NCBI RefSeq assembly: GCF_007556815.1
Contig: NZ_CP041745.1
Coordinates: 620,001 to 684,000, forward strand
Direction of reading: 5' to 3'
Length of the DNA stretch: 64,000 nucleotides
From: Paraburkholderia megapolitana
GTDB lineage: Bacteria; Pseudomonadota; Gammaproteobacteria; Burkholderiales; Burkholderiaceae
Below, one piece after another: positions 47,747-57,784 of the stretch (position 1 is the first letter of the stretch; every line of letters starts with the position of its first letter). The notes under the pieces are model-generated. The model was given only the letters and a program-made list of their open reading frames with translations, was not told where the DNA came from and ran no database searches. The position numbers were made by a program, and so were the translations under genes.

Positions 47747-48277
47747 TCACAGGCGCTCGCCCTTGTCGGCGCTCGCGCCAAGCATCGGGCACTGACACGG
47801 GTTCTTCATCTTTTCGATGCGTTGATCGGCCACCGCGGCGAGGAACGTGTCCGCGCGGCCGTGCTGCGGGATGATCAGCTGCGGGGCGATTTCAATGAGC
47901 GGCACCAGTGCAAACGCGCGCTCGACGAGCCGCGGATGCGGCACGATCAGATCGGGTTCTTCGATGGATTGCTCGCCGTATAGCAGGATGTCGAGATCGA
48001 GCGTGCGCGGCGCGTTGCGAAACGGGCGCTCGCGGCCAAAGTGATGCTCGATCTTGTGGCACAGCGCGAGCAGATGCCGCACGGGGAGCGTCGTGTCGAG
48101 CTGCACGACACAGTTGAAGTAATCGTCGCCGCCCGCGTCGATCGGGGCGGTGCGATAGAGGCTCGACTTCGCGAGCACGGCAATGGTGTGCTGCTGTGCA
48201 AGGCACACCACTGCGTCTTTCAGGGTCTGGCGCGCGTCCCCGAGATTCGCGCCGAGGCCGAGATAAGCAACCGTCAT
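47747..48277 (-). CDS. folK: 2-amino-4-hydroxy-6-hydroxymethyldihydropteridine pyrophosphokinase
   Basis: Pyrophosphorylates the pterin precursor of folate. The 'YLGLGANLGDARQTL' opening, 'YFNCVVQLDT', and the signature 'RPFRNAPRTLDLDILLYGEQSIEEPDLIVPHPRLVERAFALVPL' are diagnostic. 176 aa; the last ~20 residues, with three Cys/Met-rich positions, extend slightly past the usual end. It follows pcnB by 48 nt, the classical pcnB-folK-panB order. Confidence 0.96.
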   Translation of the reverse strand: MTVAYLGLGANLGDARQTLKDAVVCLAQQHTIAVLAKSSLYRTAPIDAGGDDYFNCVVQLDTTLPVRHLLALCHKIEHHFGRERPFRNAPRTLDLDILLYGEQSIEEPDLIVPHPRLVERAFALVPLIEIAPQLIIPQHGRADTFLAAVADQRIEKMKNPCQCPMLGASADKGERL

Positions 48278-48325
48278 GGCATAACTTCCTACGACTTTCG
48301 TTCGACGGCGAGTGCCGGTGCCGCC

Positions 48326-49882
48326 TCAATCCTCGTGAGCGCCGCCGCCGGGGCTCACGTCGTTTGCTGCGCGAGTACCTGCTGTCGTACCGCCCTCCAT
48401 TCCGCCACCCTCATTGCGGTTTCTGGCGCCACCGCGCCGCCGTCGTTTTTTGGGTGCCCGGTCCTTCCCGCCCTGCGTGAGCAATGCCTCGCGCGCGGCG
48501 ATGTCTCCTTCGATGAACTCCGTCCACCACGCCCCCACCGACTCGTCGAGTTCGCCGGATTCGCAGCGCAACAGGAGGAAATCATACCCCGCTCTAAATC
48601 TTTGGTGTTCCAGCAGCTTGATGGCGCCGCGACCCGAGCGTTTTTCGAGGCGCAACTGCAGGCCCCAGATCTCGCGCATGTCGGACGAGAAGCGCTTATG
48701 AATCGCGAGTTTTTCGGTCTGCATGTCGAGCACGTCGTCCATCGCGCGGTGCAGCGCGGGCACCGGATACTCGCCGTTTGCTTCGTATTGCTGCCAGCGC
48801 TGCTGCATGTCGTGCCATAGCAGCGTCGCGAACAGAAAACCGGGCGAGACCGGTTTGCCGGCGCGTACGCGGTCGTCGGTGTTGGTGAGCGCGAGCGTGA
48901 TGAATTTCTCGCCCTGCGGCTGTTCGAGCACGACGTCGAGCAGCGGCAGCAGGCCGTGATGCAGGCCCTCCTGGCGCAGCCGCTGCAGGCACGCGAACGC
49001 GTGGCCCGAGAGCAGCAGCTTGAGCATTTCATCGAACAGGCGCGCGGCCGGCACGTTGTTGATCAGGTCGGCGAGTGCCTTGATCGGTGCGCGCGTGGAA
49101 TCTTCGATCTCGAAGCCGAGCTTCGCGGCAAAGCGCACGACGCGCAGCATCCGCACCGGGTCTTCGCGGTAACGCGTGGCCGGGTCGCCGATCATCCGCA
49201 ACAGGCGCGCGCGCATGTCGGCCATGCCGTTGTGATAGTCGAGCACCGTCTGCGTGGCGGGGTCGTAGTACATCGCGTTGATCGTGAAGTCGCGGCGTGT
49301 CGCGTCTTCGTGTTGCTCGCCCCACACGTTGTCGCGCAGCACGCGGCCGCTGGCGTCGACGGCATGGGTGCGGCGATCGAGTTCGTCGCGGCGCAGGCGT
49401 TTCTGCGGCGGAGCGTCGGCGGCCGGCGGGTCGACCAGTGCGCGGAACGTCGAGGTCTCGATGATTTCCTGGCCGAACTGCACGTGCACGATCTGAAAAC
49501 GCCGGCCGATGATGCGCGCGCGGCGGAACAGCTTCTGCACTTCGTCGGGTGTCGCGTCGGTGGCGACGTCGAAGTCTTTCGGCGCGATGCCGAGCAGCAG
49601 GTCACGCACCGCACCGCCGACGATAAACGCCCGGAACCCGGCCTGTTGCAGCCCGTCGGTGACGCGGATCGCGTTCTTCGAGATCAGCGAGGGATCGATG
49701 CCGTGAATCTCGGACGGGATGATGACGGGCACGTCCGGGTCGCGCTTGGCCGGCGCGGCTTTACCCGCTGGCTTGCGACGCGTTTTCGTGGGCGCCGTGG
49801 ACGTCTCGGCGGCTTCCGCCGGGGATGCGTCGGCGGGCGTCGTGTCCTGTCCGAACAGCTTGCGAATGAGTTTCTTGATCAC
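48326..49882 (-). CDS. pcnB: poly(A) polymerase I
   Basis: Adds 3' poly(A) tails that promote RNA decay. The nucleotidyltransferase core has 'AFIVGGAVRDLLLGIAPKDFDVATDATPDEVQKLFRRARIIGRRF' (near residues 85-130) and 'RRDFTINAMYYDP'. The arginine-rich binding region is 'GDPATRYREDPVRMLRVVRFAAKLGFEIE'. The N-terminus is Lys/Ala-rich and the C-terminus is Arg/Gly-rich and likely disordered, typical of PcnB. 518 aa. It overlaps the upstream HAD gene by 4 nt, implying translational coupling. Confidence 0.95.
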   Translation of the reverse strand: MIKKLIRKLFGQDTTPADASPAEAAETSTAPTKTRRKPAGKAAPAKRDPDVPVIIPSEIHGIDPSLISKNAIRVTDGLQQAGFRAFIVGGAVRDLLLGIAPKDFDVATDATPDEVQKLFRRARIIGRRFQIVHVQFGQEIIETSTFRALVDPPAADAPPQKRLRRDELDRRTHAVDASGRVLRDNVWGEQHEDATRRDFTINAMYYDPATQTVLDYHNGMADMRARLLRMIGDPATRYREDPVRMLRVVRFAAKLGFEIEDSTRAPIKALADLINNVPAARLFDEMLKLLLSGHAFACLQRLRQEGLHHGLLPLLDVVLEQPQGEKFITLALTNTDDRVRAGKPVSPGFLFATLLWHDMQQRWQQYEANGEYPVPALHRAMDDVLDMQTEKLAIHKRFSSDMREIWGLQLRLEKRSGRGAIKLLEHQRFRAGYDFLLLRCESGELDESVGAWWTEFIEGDIAAREALLTQGGKDRAPKKRRRRGGARNRNEGGGMEGGTTAGTRAANDVSPGGGAHED

Positions 49883-50565
49883 GTGGATTGAAAGAGTTCC
49901 AGGATGCGCCAGCCGTGCGCCTGCGCGTGGGCGCGCAGCGTATCGTCAGGGTTGGTCGCGATGGGGTCGGTCACCCGTTCGAGCAGTGGGATGTCGTTAT
50001 GCGAATCGCTGTAAAAGTAGCTGCGTCCGAAATCGGACCATGTCTTGCCAAGCGATGCGAGCCATGCCTCGGTGCGCAGGATTTTGCCTTCCTTGTAGCT
50101 CGGCGTGCCCGTGGGGCGGCCGGTGTAGGCCGAGTGCGGATCGCCGTCGACGGTTTCGACTTCGCAGGCGATCAGGTTGTCGACGCCGAACACTTCGGCG
50201 ATCGGCGCGGTGATGAATTCGTTGGTTGCGGTGACCACGCAGCACAGATCGCCGGCATCGCGGTGCTGACGCACGAGTTCCATGGCGGCCGGCACGATGG
50301 CCGGGCGGATCACTTCATGCATGTACTGGTCGTGCCATTCCTTCAGTTGCGCGCGCGAACGCCCGGCCAGCGGCGTCAGCATGGCGACCAGATAGGCATG
50401 GATATCGAGCTTGCCGGCCTTGTAGTCGGCATAGAAGCGGTCGTTTTCACGCGCGAAGCTGGCACCGTCGACGATGCCGAGCTTGACCATGAAGCGGCCC
50501 CATTCGTGGTCGCTGTCGGTGGGGATGAGCGTGTGATCGAGGTCGAAGAGTGCGAGATTAGCCAT
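49879..50565 (-). CDS. HAD-IB family phosphatase (SerB/CicA-like)
   Basis: A 228-aa haloacid-dehalogenase hydrolase. Motif I is 'LALFDLDHTLIPTDSDHEW' with the two catalytic Asp residues. Motif II is in 'LCCVVTATNEFITAPIAEVFG'. Motif III/IV is 'YFYSDSHNDIPLLERVTDPIATNPDDTLRAHA'. The substrate is not clear; relatives include phosphoserine- and histidinol-phosphate phosphatases. It is 11 nt after hda and overlaps pcnB by 4 nt, so it is within the same operon. Confidence 0.9.
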   Translation of the reverse strand: MANLALFDLDHTLIPTDSDHEWGRFMVKLGIVDGASFARENDRFYADYKAGKLDIHAYLVAMLTPLAGRSRAQLKEWHDQYMHEVIRPAIVPAAMELVRQHRDAGDLCCVVTATNEFITAPIAEVFGVDNLIACEVETVDGDPHSAYTGRPTGTPSYKEGKILRTEAWLASLGKTWSDFGRSYFYSDSHNDIPLLERVTDPIATNPDDTLRAHAQAHGWRILELFQST

Positions 50566-50576
50566 GGGGGCACATT

Positions 50577-51320
50577 TTACTTGAAGCGGCTACCGGCAGC
50601 GGGCGAGGCTGCCGCGCGCAGGTCTTCGGCCCCGGAGGGTGAAGCCAGCATCGTGCGCAGCAGCGGCAGCGTGACCGCGCGTTTCTGCTCGAGTGAGAAG
50701 CGGTCGAGCGCGTCGAGCAGCGTCATCAGGCTCGGCATGTCGCGGCGGAAATGGGTGAGCAGGTAGGCGGGCACGTCGTCGGCGAGCGCGATGCCGCGTT
50801 CGCGCGCCGCGTGTTTCAGCACTGCCGCCTTGCCTTCGTCGGGCAGCGGCGCAAGATGGAACACGAGCCCCCAGCCGAGCCGCGTGCGCAGGTCTTCGCG
50901 CACAGTAAGGCCGATCGGCGCGGCGTTGCCCGCGGCGACGAGTGCACTGGAAGGCTGCGCGCGCACTTCGTTGAACAGGTTGAAGAGCGCGATCTGCTGC
51001 GCTGCCGACAACCCATCGCAATCGTCGACCGCATACAGCGCGACCCGCGGATCGAACGCAAACGCCGCGAGGCTGCTCTGCGGACTGACGAAGCGCGCAT
51101 GCCCGGGCGCCGCTTCGTGGATGAACGCCTGCAGCAGGTGCGTGCGGCCGCTGCCGGCTTCGCCCCACACATAGAACGTGCGATCGGCGACCGGGCCGGC
51201 CGCGAGTGCGCCGTCCAGTTCGCGCAGGCGCGTCACCAGCTCGGCGTTCGCACCGGCGAAGAAGTTGTCGAATGTCGATGGCGGCGGAGTGCCGAGATCG
51301 AGCGTCAGCTGTCGAAGCAC
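50577..51320 (-). CDS. hda: DnaA-homologue regulator Hda
   Basis: Works with the DNA clamp to convert DnaA-ATP to DnaA-ADP and limit reinitiation of replication. An N-terminal clamp-binding segment, 'LRQLTLDLGTPPPSTFDNFFAGANAELV', precedes the AAA+ domain. The Walker A-like loop is 'VWGEAGSGRTHLLQAF' with Arg instead of Lys, as in E. coli Hda. Walker B is 'ALYAVDDCDGLSAAQQIALFNLFNEVRA' and box VII/sensor 2 regions follow. 247 aa. It is 41 nt after the permease gene. Confidence 0.93.
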   Translation of the reverse strand: MLRQLTLDLGTPPPSTFDNFFAGANAELVTRLRELDGALAAGPVADRTFYVWGEAGSGRTHLLQAFIHEAAPGHARFVSPQSSLAAFAFDPRVALYAVDDCDGLSAAQQIALFNLFNEVRAQPSSALVAAGNAAPIGLTVREDLRTRLGWGLVFHLAPLPDEGKAAVLKHAARERGIALADDVPAYLLTHFRRDMPSLMTLLDALDRFSLEQKRAVTLPLLRTMLASPSGAEDLRAAASPAAGSRFK

Positions 51321-51361
51321 GATAGGTCGGGTGCGTAGGGGTGGGCTGAAAATGAAAACAA

Positions 51362-52441
51362 TCAGTTGTTCTTGTAGAGCGTGCTCGACAGGTAGCTCAG
51401 CCGCAGCTCGCGCACTGCGACCGACAGGATCGCACTGACGGGCAGCGCGAGCAGCACGCCGAAAAAGCCAAACAGTTGACCGAATGCGAGCAGGGCGAAG
51501 ATCACGGCGAGCGGGTGCAGACCGATTCGTTCACCGACAAGGCGCGGCGTCAGGAAGAAGCCTTCGAGCACCTGGCCGATACCGTAGATCACCGCCACCG
51601 CGCCGAAGCCGTACCAGTTGCCGAATTGCAGCAGCGCGGCGAGCAGCGCAAGGACGAGACCGGTGGCATAGCCGATGTACGGAATGAACACGGCGATGCC
51701 GGTGAAGATGCCAACCGGCAGCGCGATCTCGAAGCCGGCGATCCACAGCGCGAGCGCGTAGAACACGGCCAGCACGGCCATCACGAGCAACTGGCCGCGC
51801 AGGTATTGCGACAGCATCTGGTCCATGTCGTGGGCGAGTTGCAGCGTCTTGTCGAGCCAGCGACGCGGCACGAAATTCTGGGCGCGCCGCAGCATGTCGT
51901 TCCAGTCGTACAGCAGATAGAACAGCACGAGCGGCACCATCACGACGTTGCCGATCACGGTGATCATCACGTTGCCGCTGGTGCGCACCGAGGTCCACGC
52001 ATACAGGGCGACGGTCTTCGCGCTGCCTTCGAGCTGACCCATCACGAGATCGCGGATGCTCGCGAAATCGAGCGAATCGGCCAGACCGAGCACCGCGAGT
52101 TTCGGCTGCACCCAGTCGTGCAGGTGGGTGAAAAAGCCAGGCACCTGCTGGCGCAATTGCGGCCCTTCCTTCTGTACGACCGCGAGGATCAGCAGGACGA
52201 GGAGGGTGATCAGCAGCGCGAACAGCAGCATCATCAGCAGGGCGGCGAGACCGCGCGGCACCCGCCGTCGCACGAGCCACGCGACGCCCGGCTGCAGGAT
52301 GTACGCGAGGATCGCGCCGAGCAGGAACGGGGTCAGCACCGGGCTCAGCAGCCATAGCAGGATGCCGGTGCCGAGCGCGATGGCGAGCCAGATGAAGACG
52401 TGGCGCTGGTACTGGGTCAGAAGCGGAGAGTTTTGCTGCAA
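51362..52441 (-). CDS. AI-2E family transporter (PerM-like membrane protein)
   Basis: A multispan inner-membrane protein of the AI-2 exporter/PerM family, of about 359 aa. Hydrophobic segments are seen at 'HVFIWLAIALGTGILLWLL', 'LTPFLLGAILAYILQPG', 'GLAALLMMLLFALLITLLVLLILAVV' and through the C-terminal half ('FIPYIGYATGLVLALLAALLQF', 'VIFALLAFGQLFGFFGVLLALPVSAIL'). Function in this family ranges from quorum-signal export to Na+/H+ antiport and is not settled. The TTG at 52441, with GGGA before it, is a plausible start; the frame runs to 52669 but overlaps the divergent purM control region. Confidence 0.85.
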   Translation of the reverse strand: MQQNSPLLTQYQRHVFIWLAIALGTGILLWLLSPVLTPFLLGAILAYILQPGVAWLVRRRVPRGLAALLMMLLFALLITLLVLLILAVVQKEGPQLRQQVPGFFTHLHDWVQPKLAVLGLADSLDFASIRDLVMGQLEGSAKTVALYAWTSVRTSGNVMITVIGNVVMVPLVLFYLLYDWNDMLRRAQNFVPRRWLDKTLQLAHDMDQMLSQYLRGQLLVMAVLAVFYALALWIAGFEIALPVGIFTGIAVFIPYIGYATGLVLALLAALLQFGNWYGFGAVAVIYGIGQVLEGFFLTPRLVGERIGLHPLAVIFALLAFGQLFGFFGVLLALPVSAILSVAVRELRLSYLSSTLYKNN

Positions 52442-52667
52442 GGCGTATTTCCCTGGTGATTGGGCAACTGCATGGACAGCTGCGCAGGCAACTGAGCGGG
52501 TAGATAGGGCGACAGCCGGGCGCGGTTGCGGTACGTCGCGCGGGCGGCCGCCGGGCCGACAGCCAGGCTGACCGCTGGCCGGCAACCGGACTAACCCGCA
52601 GTCAAATTCCAGCCGACCGGTCCGCATCGGGTAAAATCGCATTTTACCGACCTTCTCGCGCTTCCCC

Positions 52668-53723
52668 ATGAATCAACCGAAATCCGCCTCTGACGCCCAA
52701 GGTTTGTCGTATCGCGACGCCGGCGTGGACATCGACGCGGGCGACGCCCTTGTCGACGCCATCAAGCCCTTTGCCAAAAAGACGATGCGCGACGGCGTGC
52801 TGGGCGGCATCGGCGGCTTCGGGGCGCTTTTCGAGGTGCCGAAGAAGTATCGCGAGCCGGTGCTCGTGTCCGGTACCGACGGCGTCGGCACGAAGCTGAA
52901 ACTCGCGTTTCACCTGAACCGCCACGACACGGTCGGCGAGGATCTCGTCGCGATGAGCGTCAACGACATCCTCGTGCAGGGCGCCGAGCCGCTCTTCTTC
53001 CTCGACTACTTCGCCTGCGGCAAGCTCGACGTTGGTACGGCGGCGACGGTCGTCAAGGGCATCGCTCAAGGCTGCGAGTATGCGGGTTGCGCGCTGATCG
53101 GCGGCGAAACGGCCGAAATGCCGGGCATGTACCCGGATGGCGAATACGACCTGGCGGGCTTCGCGGTCGGTGCGGTCGAGAAGAGCAAGATCATCGACGG
53201 CAGCACGATCGCTCCCGGCGACGTCGTGCTGGGGCTCGCGTCGAGTGGCATTCATTCGAACGGGTTTTCGCTGGTGCGCAAGATCATCGAGCGTGCGCAG
53301 CCGGACCTCGACGCTGACTTCGACGGCCGGACGCTCGCTGATGCGCTGATGGCGCCTACGCGCATCTATGTGAAGCCGCTGCTCGCGCTGATGCAGCAGA
53401 TCGCGGTGAAGGGTATGGCGCACATCACCGGCGGCGGTCTCGTCGAAAATATTCCGCGTGTGTTGAGGACCGGCCTCACCGCCGAGCTCGACCATCGCGC
53501 ATGGCCGCTGCCGCCGCTGTTCTCGTGGCTGCAGAAGCACGGCGGTGTGGCGGATGCCGAGATGCATCGCGTGTTTAACTGCGGGATCGGGATGGCGGTG
53601 GTTGTATCTGCTGCCGATGCCGAAACGGCCATCGGGCTGCTGTCCGCTGCCGGCGAACAGGTCTGGAAGATCGGTACCGTGCGCGAGAGCCGCGAAGGTG
53701 AAGCGCAGACGGTCGTTGTTTGA
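52668..53723 (+). CDS. purM: phosphoribosylformylglycinamidine cyclo-ligase (AIR synthetase)
   Basis: Fifth step of purine synthesis. 351 aa with the signature '[16 protein letters not shown]', '[22 protein letters not shown]', '[16 protein letters not shown]' and '[15 protein letters not shown]'. An N-terminal extension of about 10 residues precedes '[22 protein letters not shown]'. It lies divergently from the permease-hda-pcnB run, an arrangement typical of purM-perM-hda in proteobacteria, and ends at a clear terminator. Confidence 0.97.
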   Translation: MNQPKSASDAQGLSYRDAGVDIDAGDALVDAIKPFAKKTMRDGVLGGIGGFGALFEVPKKYREPVLVSGTDGVGTKLKLAFHLNRHDTVGEDLVAMSVNDILVQGAEPLFFLDYFACGKLDVGTAATVVKGIAQGCEYAGCALIGGETAEMPGMYPDGEYDLAGFAVGAVEKSKIIDGSTIAPGDVVLGLASSGIHSNGFSLVRKIIERAQPDLDADFDGRTLADALMAPTRIYVKPLLALMQQIAVKGMAHITGGGLVENIPRVLRTGLTAELDHRAWPLPPLFSWLQKHGGVADAEMHRVFNCGIGMAVVVSAADAETAIGLLSAAGEQVWKIGTVRESREGEAQTVVV

Positions 53724-53741
53724 AGTAGCGACGTAGGTTTG

Positions 53742-53775
53742 CCGGCAACGTTTCATGCGTTGCCGGTTGTTGTTT
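53742..53775 (+). terminator. intrinsic terminator of purM
   Basis: CCGGCAACG (53742-53750) pairs perfectly with CGTTGCCGG (53758-53766), with a 7-nt loop and a T-rich TTGTTGTTT tail, 18 nt after the purM stop. Confidence 0.75.
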
Positions 53776-53810
53776 CCCGCAGCACACCCTCCCACGCCAA
53801 ACCCGCAGCG

Positions 53811-54779
53811 TCAGCCGACCGCCAGCTCCAGCGCAGTCAACGCACGCTCGACAGCATCGTCGGCACAGCAATCGACGACGATACGCTCCGGCATCGAGCG
53901 CAGCCACGTCAACTGCCGCTTGCAGAGCTGCCGCGTAGCGAAGACGCCCTTGTCGCGCATCGTCGCGTAATCTACGGCGCCGTCCAGATACTCCCAGGCC
54001 TGCCGGTAGCCGACGCAACGCATCGACGGCAGGCCCGCATGCAGATCGCCGCGGGCGCGTAGCCGTTCCACCTCATCGATGAAACCGTTCGCGAGCATCG
54101 CATCGAAGCGGCGCGCGATCCGTTCGTGCAGAACGCTGCGATCCGACGGCTCCAGCGCGACCGGCACGAAGCGCCAGTGCGTCGCTGCCGATGCCGCTGT
54201 GTCTTCACGCGACGGCGCGGCTAGCAGCGCCGACATCGGCTGGCCGGCCAGCAGGAAGACTTCGAGGGCACGCTGGATGCGCTGCGAGTCGTTCGGCGCG
54301 AGCCGCGCGGCGGTCTCGGGATCGATTGTGGCGAGCCGCGCGTGCATCGCGGGCCAACCCTCGCGGGCCGCATCGGCATCGAGCGAGGCGCGCACCTCAG
54401 GGTTGGCGGCGGGCAGTTCGTTCAGTCCCTGCGTCAACGCGCGGTAGTACAGCATCGTGCCGCCCACCAGCAACGGCATGCGTCCGCGTGCCGCGATTTC
54501 GCCGCACAGGCGCAGCGTGTCGGTGCGGAAATCGGCGGCGGAGTAGGCATCGGCAGGATCGACGATGTCGATCAGGTGATGCGGCACGCGGGCACGTTCG
54601 TCGGCATCGGGCTTCGCGGTGCCGATATCCATCTCGCGATAGACGAGCGCCGAATCCACACTGACGATCTCGACCGGCCGCCGCGCCGCGTAAGCGAGCG
54701 CGGCCGCGGTCTTGCCGGAGGCGGTCGGCCCGAGCAGGCACGCAACGGGAATGGGTGCGAGGGGGGAGGCGGACATCAT
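53811..54779 (-). CDS. miaA: tRNA dimethylallyltransferase
   Basis: Prenylates A37 of tRNAs that read UNN codons. The P-loop is '[21 protein letters not shown]', followed by '[39 protein letters not shown]', '[14 protein letters not shown]' and '[21 protein letters not shown]'. The C-terminal '[15 protein letters not shown]' and '[10 protein letters not shown]' are also conserved. I use the ATG at 54779, giving 322 aa; a TTG at 54809 is possible. It follows mutL by about 40 nt, the conserved mutL-miaA pair. Confidence 0.95.
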   Translation of the reverse strand: MMSASPLAPIPVACLLGPTASGKTAAALAYAARRPVEIVSVDSALVYREMDIGTAKPDADERARVPHHLIDIVDPADAYSAADFRTDTLRLCGEIAARGRMPLLVGGTMLYYRALTQGLNELPAANPEVRASLDADAAREGWPAMHARLATIDPETAARLAPNDSQRIQRALEVFLLAGQPMSALLAAPSREDTAASAATHWRFVPVALEPSDRSVLHERIARRFDAMLANGFIDEVERLRARGDLHAGLPSMRCVGYRQAWEYLDGAVDYATMRDKGVFATRQLCKRQLTWLRSMPERIVVDCCADDAVERALTALELAVG

Positions 54780-54819
54780 CGCAGGCTGGCTCTTCGACGT
54801 AGCAAACAACGCAGCACGC

Positions 54820-56843
54820 TCATTGCCCGCGCATGAACAGGCGGTCGAGGTCGGTCAGCGTCAGTTGATACCATGTCGGCCGCCCGTGATTGCACTGATC
54901 CGCGCGCTCGGTGGCTTCCATCTGGCGCAACAGCGCATTCATCTCGTCGAGCGTGAGGCGCCGGTTCGCGCGCACCGCGTGATGGCACGCGAGCGTGCCG
55001 AGCAACTCATGCTGGCGCTCGGTCAGCACACGCGAGCCGCCGTACGCCTGCAGATCGGTGAGCACCGCGCGCGCGAGCGCCTGCAGGTCGGCATCCTTCA
55101 GCAACGCGGGAACGGCGCGGATCGCGAGCGACGTCGGAGACAGCACCGCGAGATCGAAGCCGAGCGCATCGAGCGTCTCGCGCTCTTCCTCGACGATGCC
55201 GATTTCGACGGCGTCGGCGGGCATCGATAGCGGGATCAGCAACGGCTGCACCGCAATCGTACGATCGGCGAGCGCGTTCTTGAACTGCTCGTAGAGAATG
55301 CGTTCGTGCGCCGCGTGCATGTCGACGATGATGAGCCCTTGCGCGTTTTGCGCTAGCACGTAGATGCCATGGATCTGGCCGAGCGCGAAGCCGAGCGGTT
55401 GCTCGTCGTCGGCGAAGGTGTGTACTGCGGGCGTTCCGAACGTTGTGGGCGCAGCAAACGGCGTCGTCGTTCCCTCGCGGGCTTCGAGCGTCGTCGAGCC
55501 TTGCGGGGTGCCGGCACCGGTGTCGCGACGACCGAACAGCGCATCGTAAAGCGCGAGCGGCTGCGCAACCGGTAGCGTGCCCTGCGTCATCCGCGCCTGT
55601 CTGAGCCAGGTGTTGCCGGCGTCGGCACCACCACTACCGCTGTCGCCGCGATTGCCGAACCCCGTGCCGGGCAAACCGGTGGGCATTGGGCCGAAGGCGC
55701 CAGACGTACCAGGCGCTCCGCCAACCGGCGCGATATGCGCAGCATGCCCACCCGCAGTCGTCTCTGGCGATGCCCCCGCATGCCGCGCCAGCGCGCGCTG
55801 CACCGCATGAAACACGAACTGGTGAATCGAGCGCGAATCGCGGAAACGCACTTCGATCTTCGACGGATGCACGTTCACATCGACCGCTTCGGGCGGAATG
55901 TCGAGGAACAGCACATAGGACGGATAGCGGTCGCCGTGCAGCACGTCTTCATAGGCGGCCCGCACGGCATGCGTGAGCAGCTTGTCGCGCACGAAGCGTC
56001 CGTTGACGAAGAAATATTGCTGATCGGCGCGCCCGCGGCTCGCGGTGGGCAACCCCGCGCAGCCATACACGGCGAGCGGCCCGCCGATTCGTCGAGCGGC
56101 AGATGCGCGGTCGCGAACGTCTCACCGAGAATCTTCGCGACGCGCCCGGAGGGATCGGTTGCGTTCCAGTGTTCGACGGCGCGGCCGTTGTGCAGCACCG
56201 AGATCGCGACGTCGGGCCGCGCGAGTGCCGAGCGGCGAATCGTTTCGAGGCAATGACCGAGTTCGGTCTGCTCGCTCTTCAGGAATTTGCGGCGCGCGGG
56301 CGTGTTGAAGTACAGCTCGCGTACTTCGATCGTCGTGCCCTGAGTGCCGGCCGCGGGCGCGAGCACGCCGGTTTGCGCATCGATGCGTACCGCGTGCGGC
56401 GCATCGGCGGTGCGGCTCGTGATGAACATCTCCGCCACCGATGCAATCGAAGCCAGCGCTTCCCCGCGAAACCCGAGCGTTGCAACCGATTCAAGCTCGG
56501 CCAGCGAGCGGATCTTGCTGGTCGCGTGGCGCATCAGCGCAAGCGGCAGTTCGGCTTCGGGGATGCCGTAGCCGTCGTCGGTGATCGAAATGCGTTTGAC
56601 GCCGCCTTCGTCGAGCAGGATGCGCAGGGTGCTCGCACCGGCATCGATAGCGTTTTCGAGCAGTTCCTTGACGACCGATGCCGGGCGCTCCACCACTTCG
56701 CCGGCCGCGATCTGACTGATCAACTGATCGGGTAGCGGCTGGATCGTGCGCAAGCGGCGCGGCGCGGCGCTCTCGGACGGCTGCGCTGCGGTGGAGCCGG
56801 TGGCTTCGGCGGCTTTTTCGGAGAATTCTGAGAACTCGGACAT
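54820..56843 (-). pseudogene. mutL: DNA mismatch repair protein MutL, interrupted by an apparent one-base deletion
   Basis: Two overlapping frames together give a complete MutL. Residues from 56843 carry the GHKL ATPase: '[29 protein letters not shown]', 'DDGYGIP' and '[16 protein letters not shown]'. After 'LPLDESAG' (minus strand, near 56080) this frame loses similarity. The frame ending at 54820 resumes exactly there with '[27 protein letters not shown]'. Adding one C in the GGCC run joins them. The C-terminal dimerisation domain keeps an endonuclease-type 'DMHAAHERILYE'. If the base is truly missing, mismatch repair would be lost; a sequencing error is more likely. Confidence 0.9.
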
Positions 56844-57057
56844 GGACGGATTATAGCGATTTGCCGCACTTCCCGCTGACGCTCCGGGGCGGCGCCGCCG
56901 CGGTGGTCACACCATATTTTTATTGCGGCCAGGCACTTTCGGTATCATGGCGCGGTCAATTTTCCGGCTTGGCGCCGCAGTATCGGGCGCGCCTTCGCCG
57001 CCCGCGTGTTTTCATGCTCGCGGGCCGGTCACCTCATCCGCTCATAAGGGACGTTCC

Positions 57058-57735
57058 TTGGATACGCTGCTGCAGTTTGTGAACCTTGTCCTGCACATCG
57101 ACAAGTTTCTCGGAGTCTTCATCAATCAATACGGCGCGTGGGTGTATGCGGTGCTGTTCCTGATCGTGTTCTGCGAAACCGGGCTGGTGGTGCTGCCGTT
57201 TCTGCCTGGCGATTCGCTGCTGTTTATCGGCGGAGCGTTTTGCGCGAGCGGCGAAATGAGCCTTGGGCTTCTGATCGTCCTGCTGCTCGTAGCGGCGGTC
57301 ACCGGCAATACCGTCAACTATCTGATTGGACGGGCGATCGGGCCGAAGGTATTCAATTCGCACATTCCGGTGCTGGAGAAATTCCTCGACCGCGCGGCGC
57401 TGCAGAAGACGCACAACTTCTACGAGAAGCACGGCGGCAAGACCATCGTGCTGGCGCGTTTCATTCCCGTGGTGCGCACGTTTGCGCCGTTCGTCGCGGG
57501 TGCATCTGCGATGACGGTGCGCCGCTTCCAGTTGTTCAATGTCACCGGTGCGCTGTTCTGGGTGCTGCTGCTCGTGCTGCTCGGGTACTTCTTCGGCAAT
57601 ATTCCGTTTATTCGTCAGTACCTGAATGTGATCGTGCTGGTCGGTATCGGTGCGGCGGTCGTGCCGGTTGTGCTTGGGGCGCTGTGGAAGATGCTGCGTA
57701 AGCCTGCGTCTGCGAGCGATCAGCGCAAGGGCTGA
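57058..57735 (+). CDS. DedA family membrane protein
   Basis: A 225-aa inner-membrane protein of the DedA/SNARE-associated family, involved in lipid-carrier (undecaprenyl phosphate) or phospholipid flipping and envelope homeostasis. Conserved segments are 'YGAWVYAVLFLIVFCETGLVVLPFLPGDSLLF', 'AVTGNTVNYLIGRAIGPKVF' and 'FYEKHGGKTIVLARFIPVVRTFAPFVAGASAM', with the key Glu, Arg and Pro residues. The start is a TTG at 57058, with AAGGGA 7 nt before it; the longer frame has no family similarity before this point. Confidence 0.93.
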   Translation: MDTLLQFVNLVLHIDKFLGVFINQYGAWVYAVLFLIVFCETGLVVLPFLPGDSLLFIGGAFCASGEMSLGLLIVLLLVAAVTGNTVNYLIGRAIGPKVFNSHIPVLEKFLDRAALQKTHNFYEKHGGKTIVLARFIPVVRTFAPFVAGASAMTVRRFQLFNVTGALFWVLLLVLLGYFFGNIPFIRQYLNVIVLVGIGAAVVPVVLGALWKMLRKPASASDQRKG

Positions 57736-57784
57736 CCGGTTAGCGCCGGATAGCCGGCTTCGCGGAAGAAGCGTAACGAGCGCC

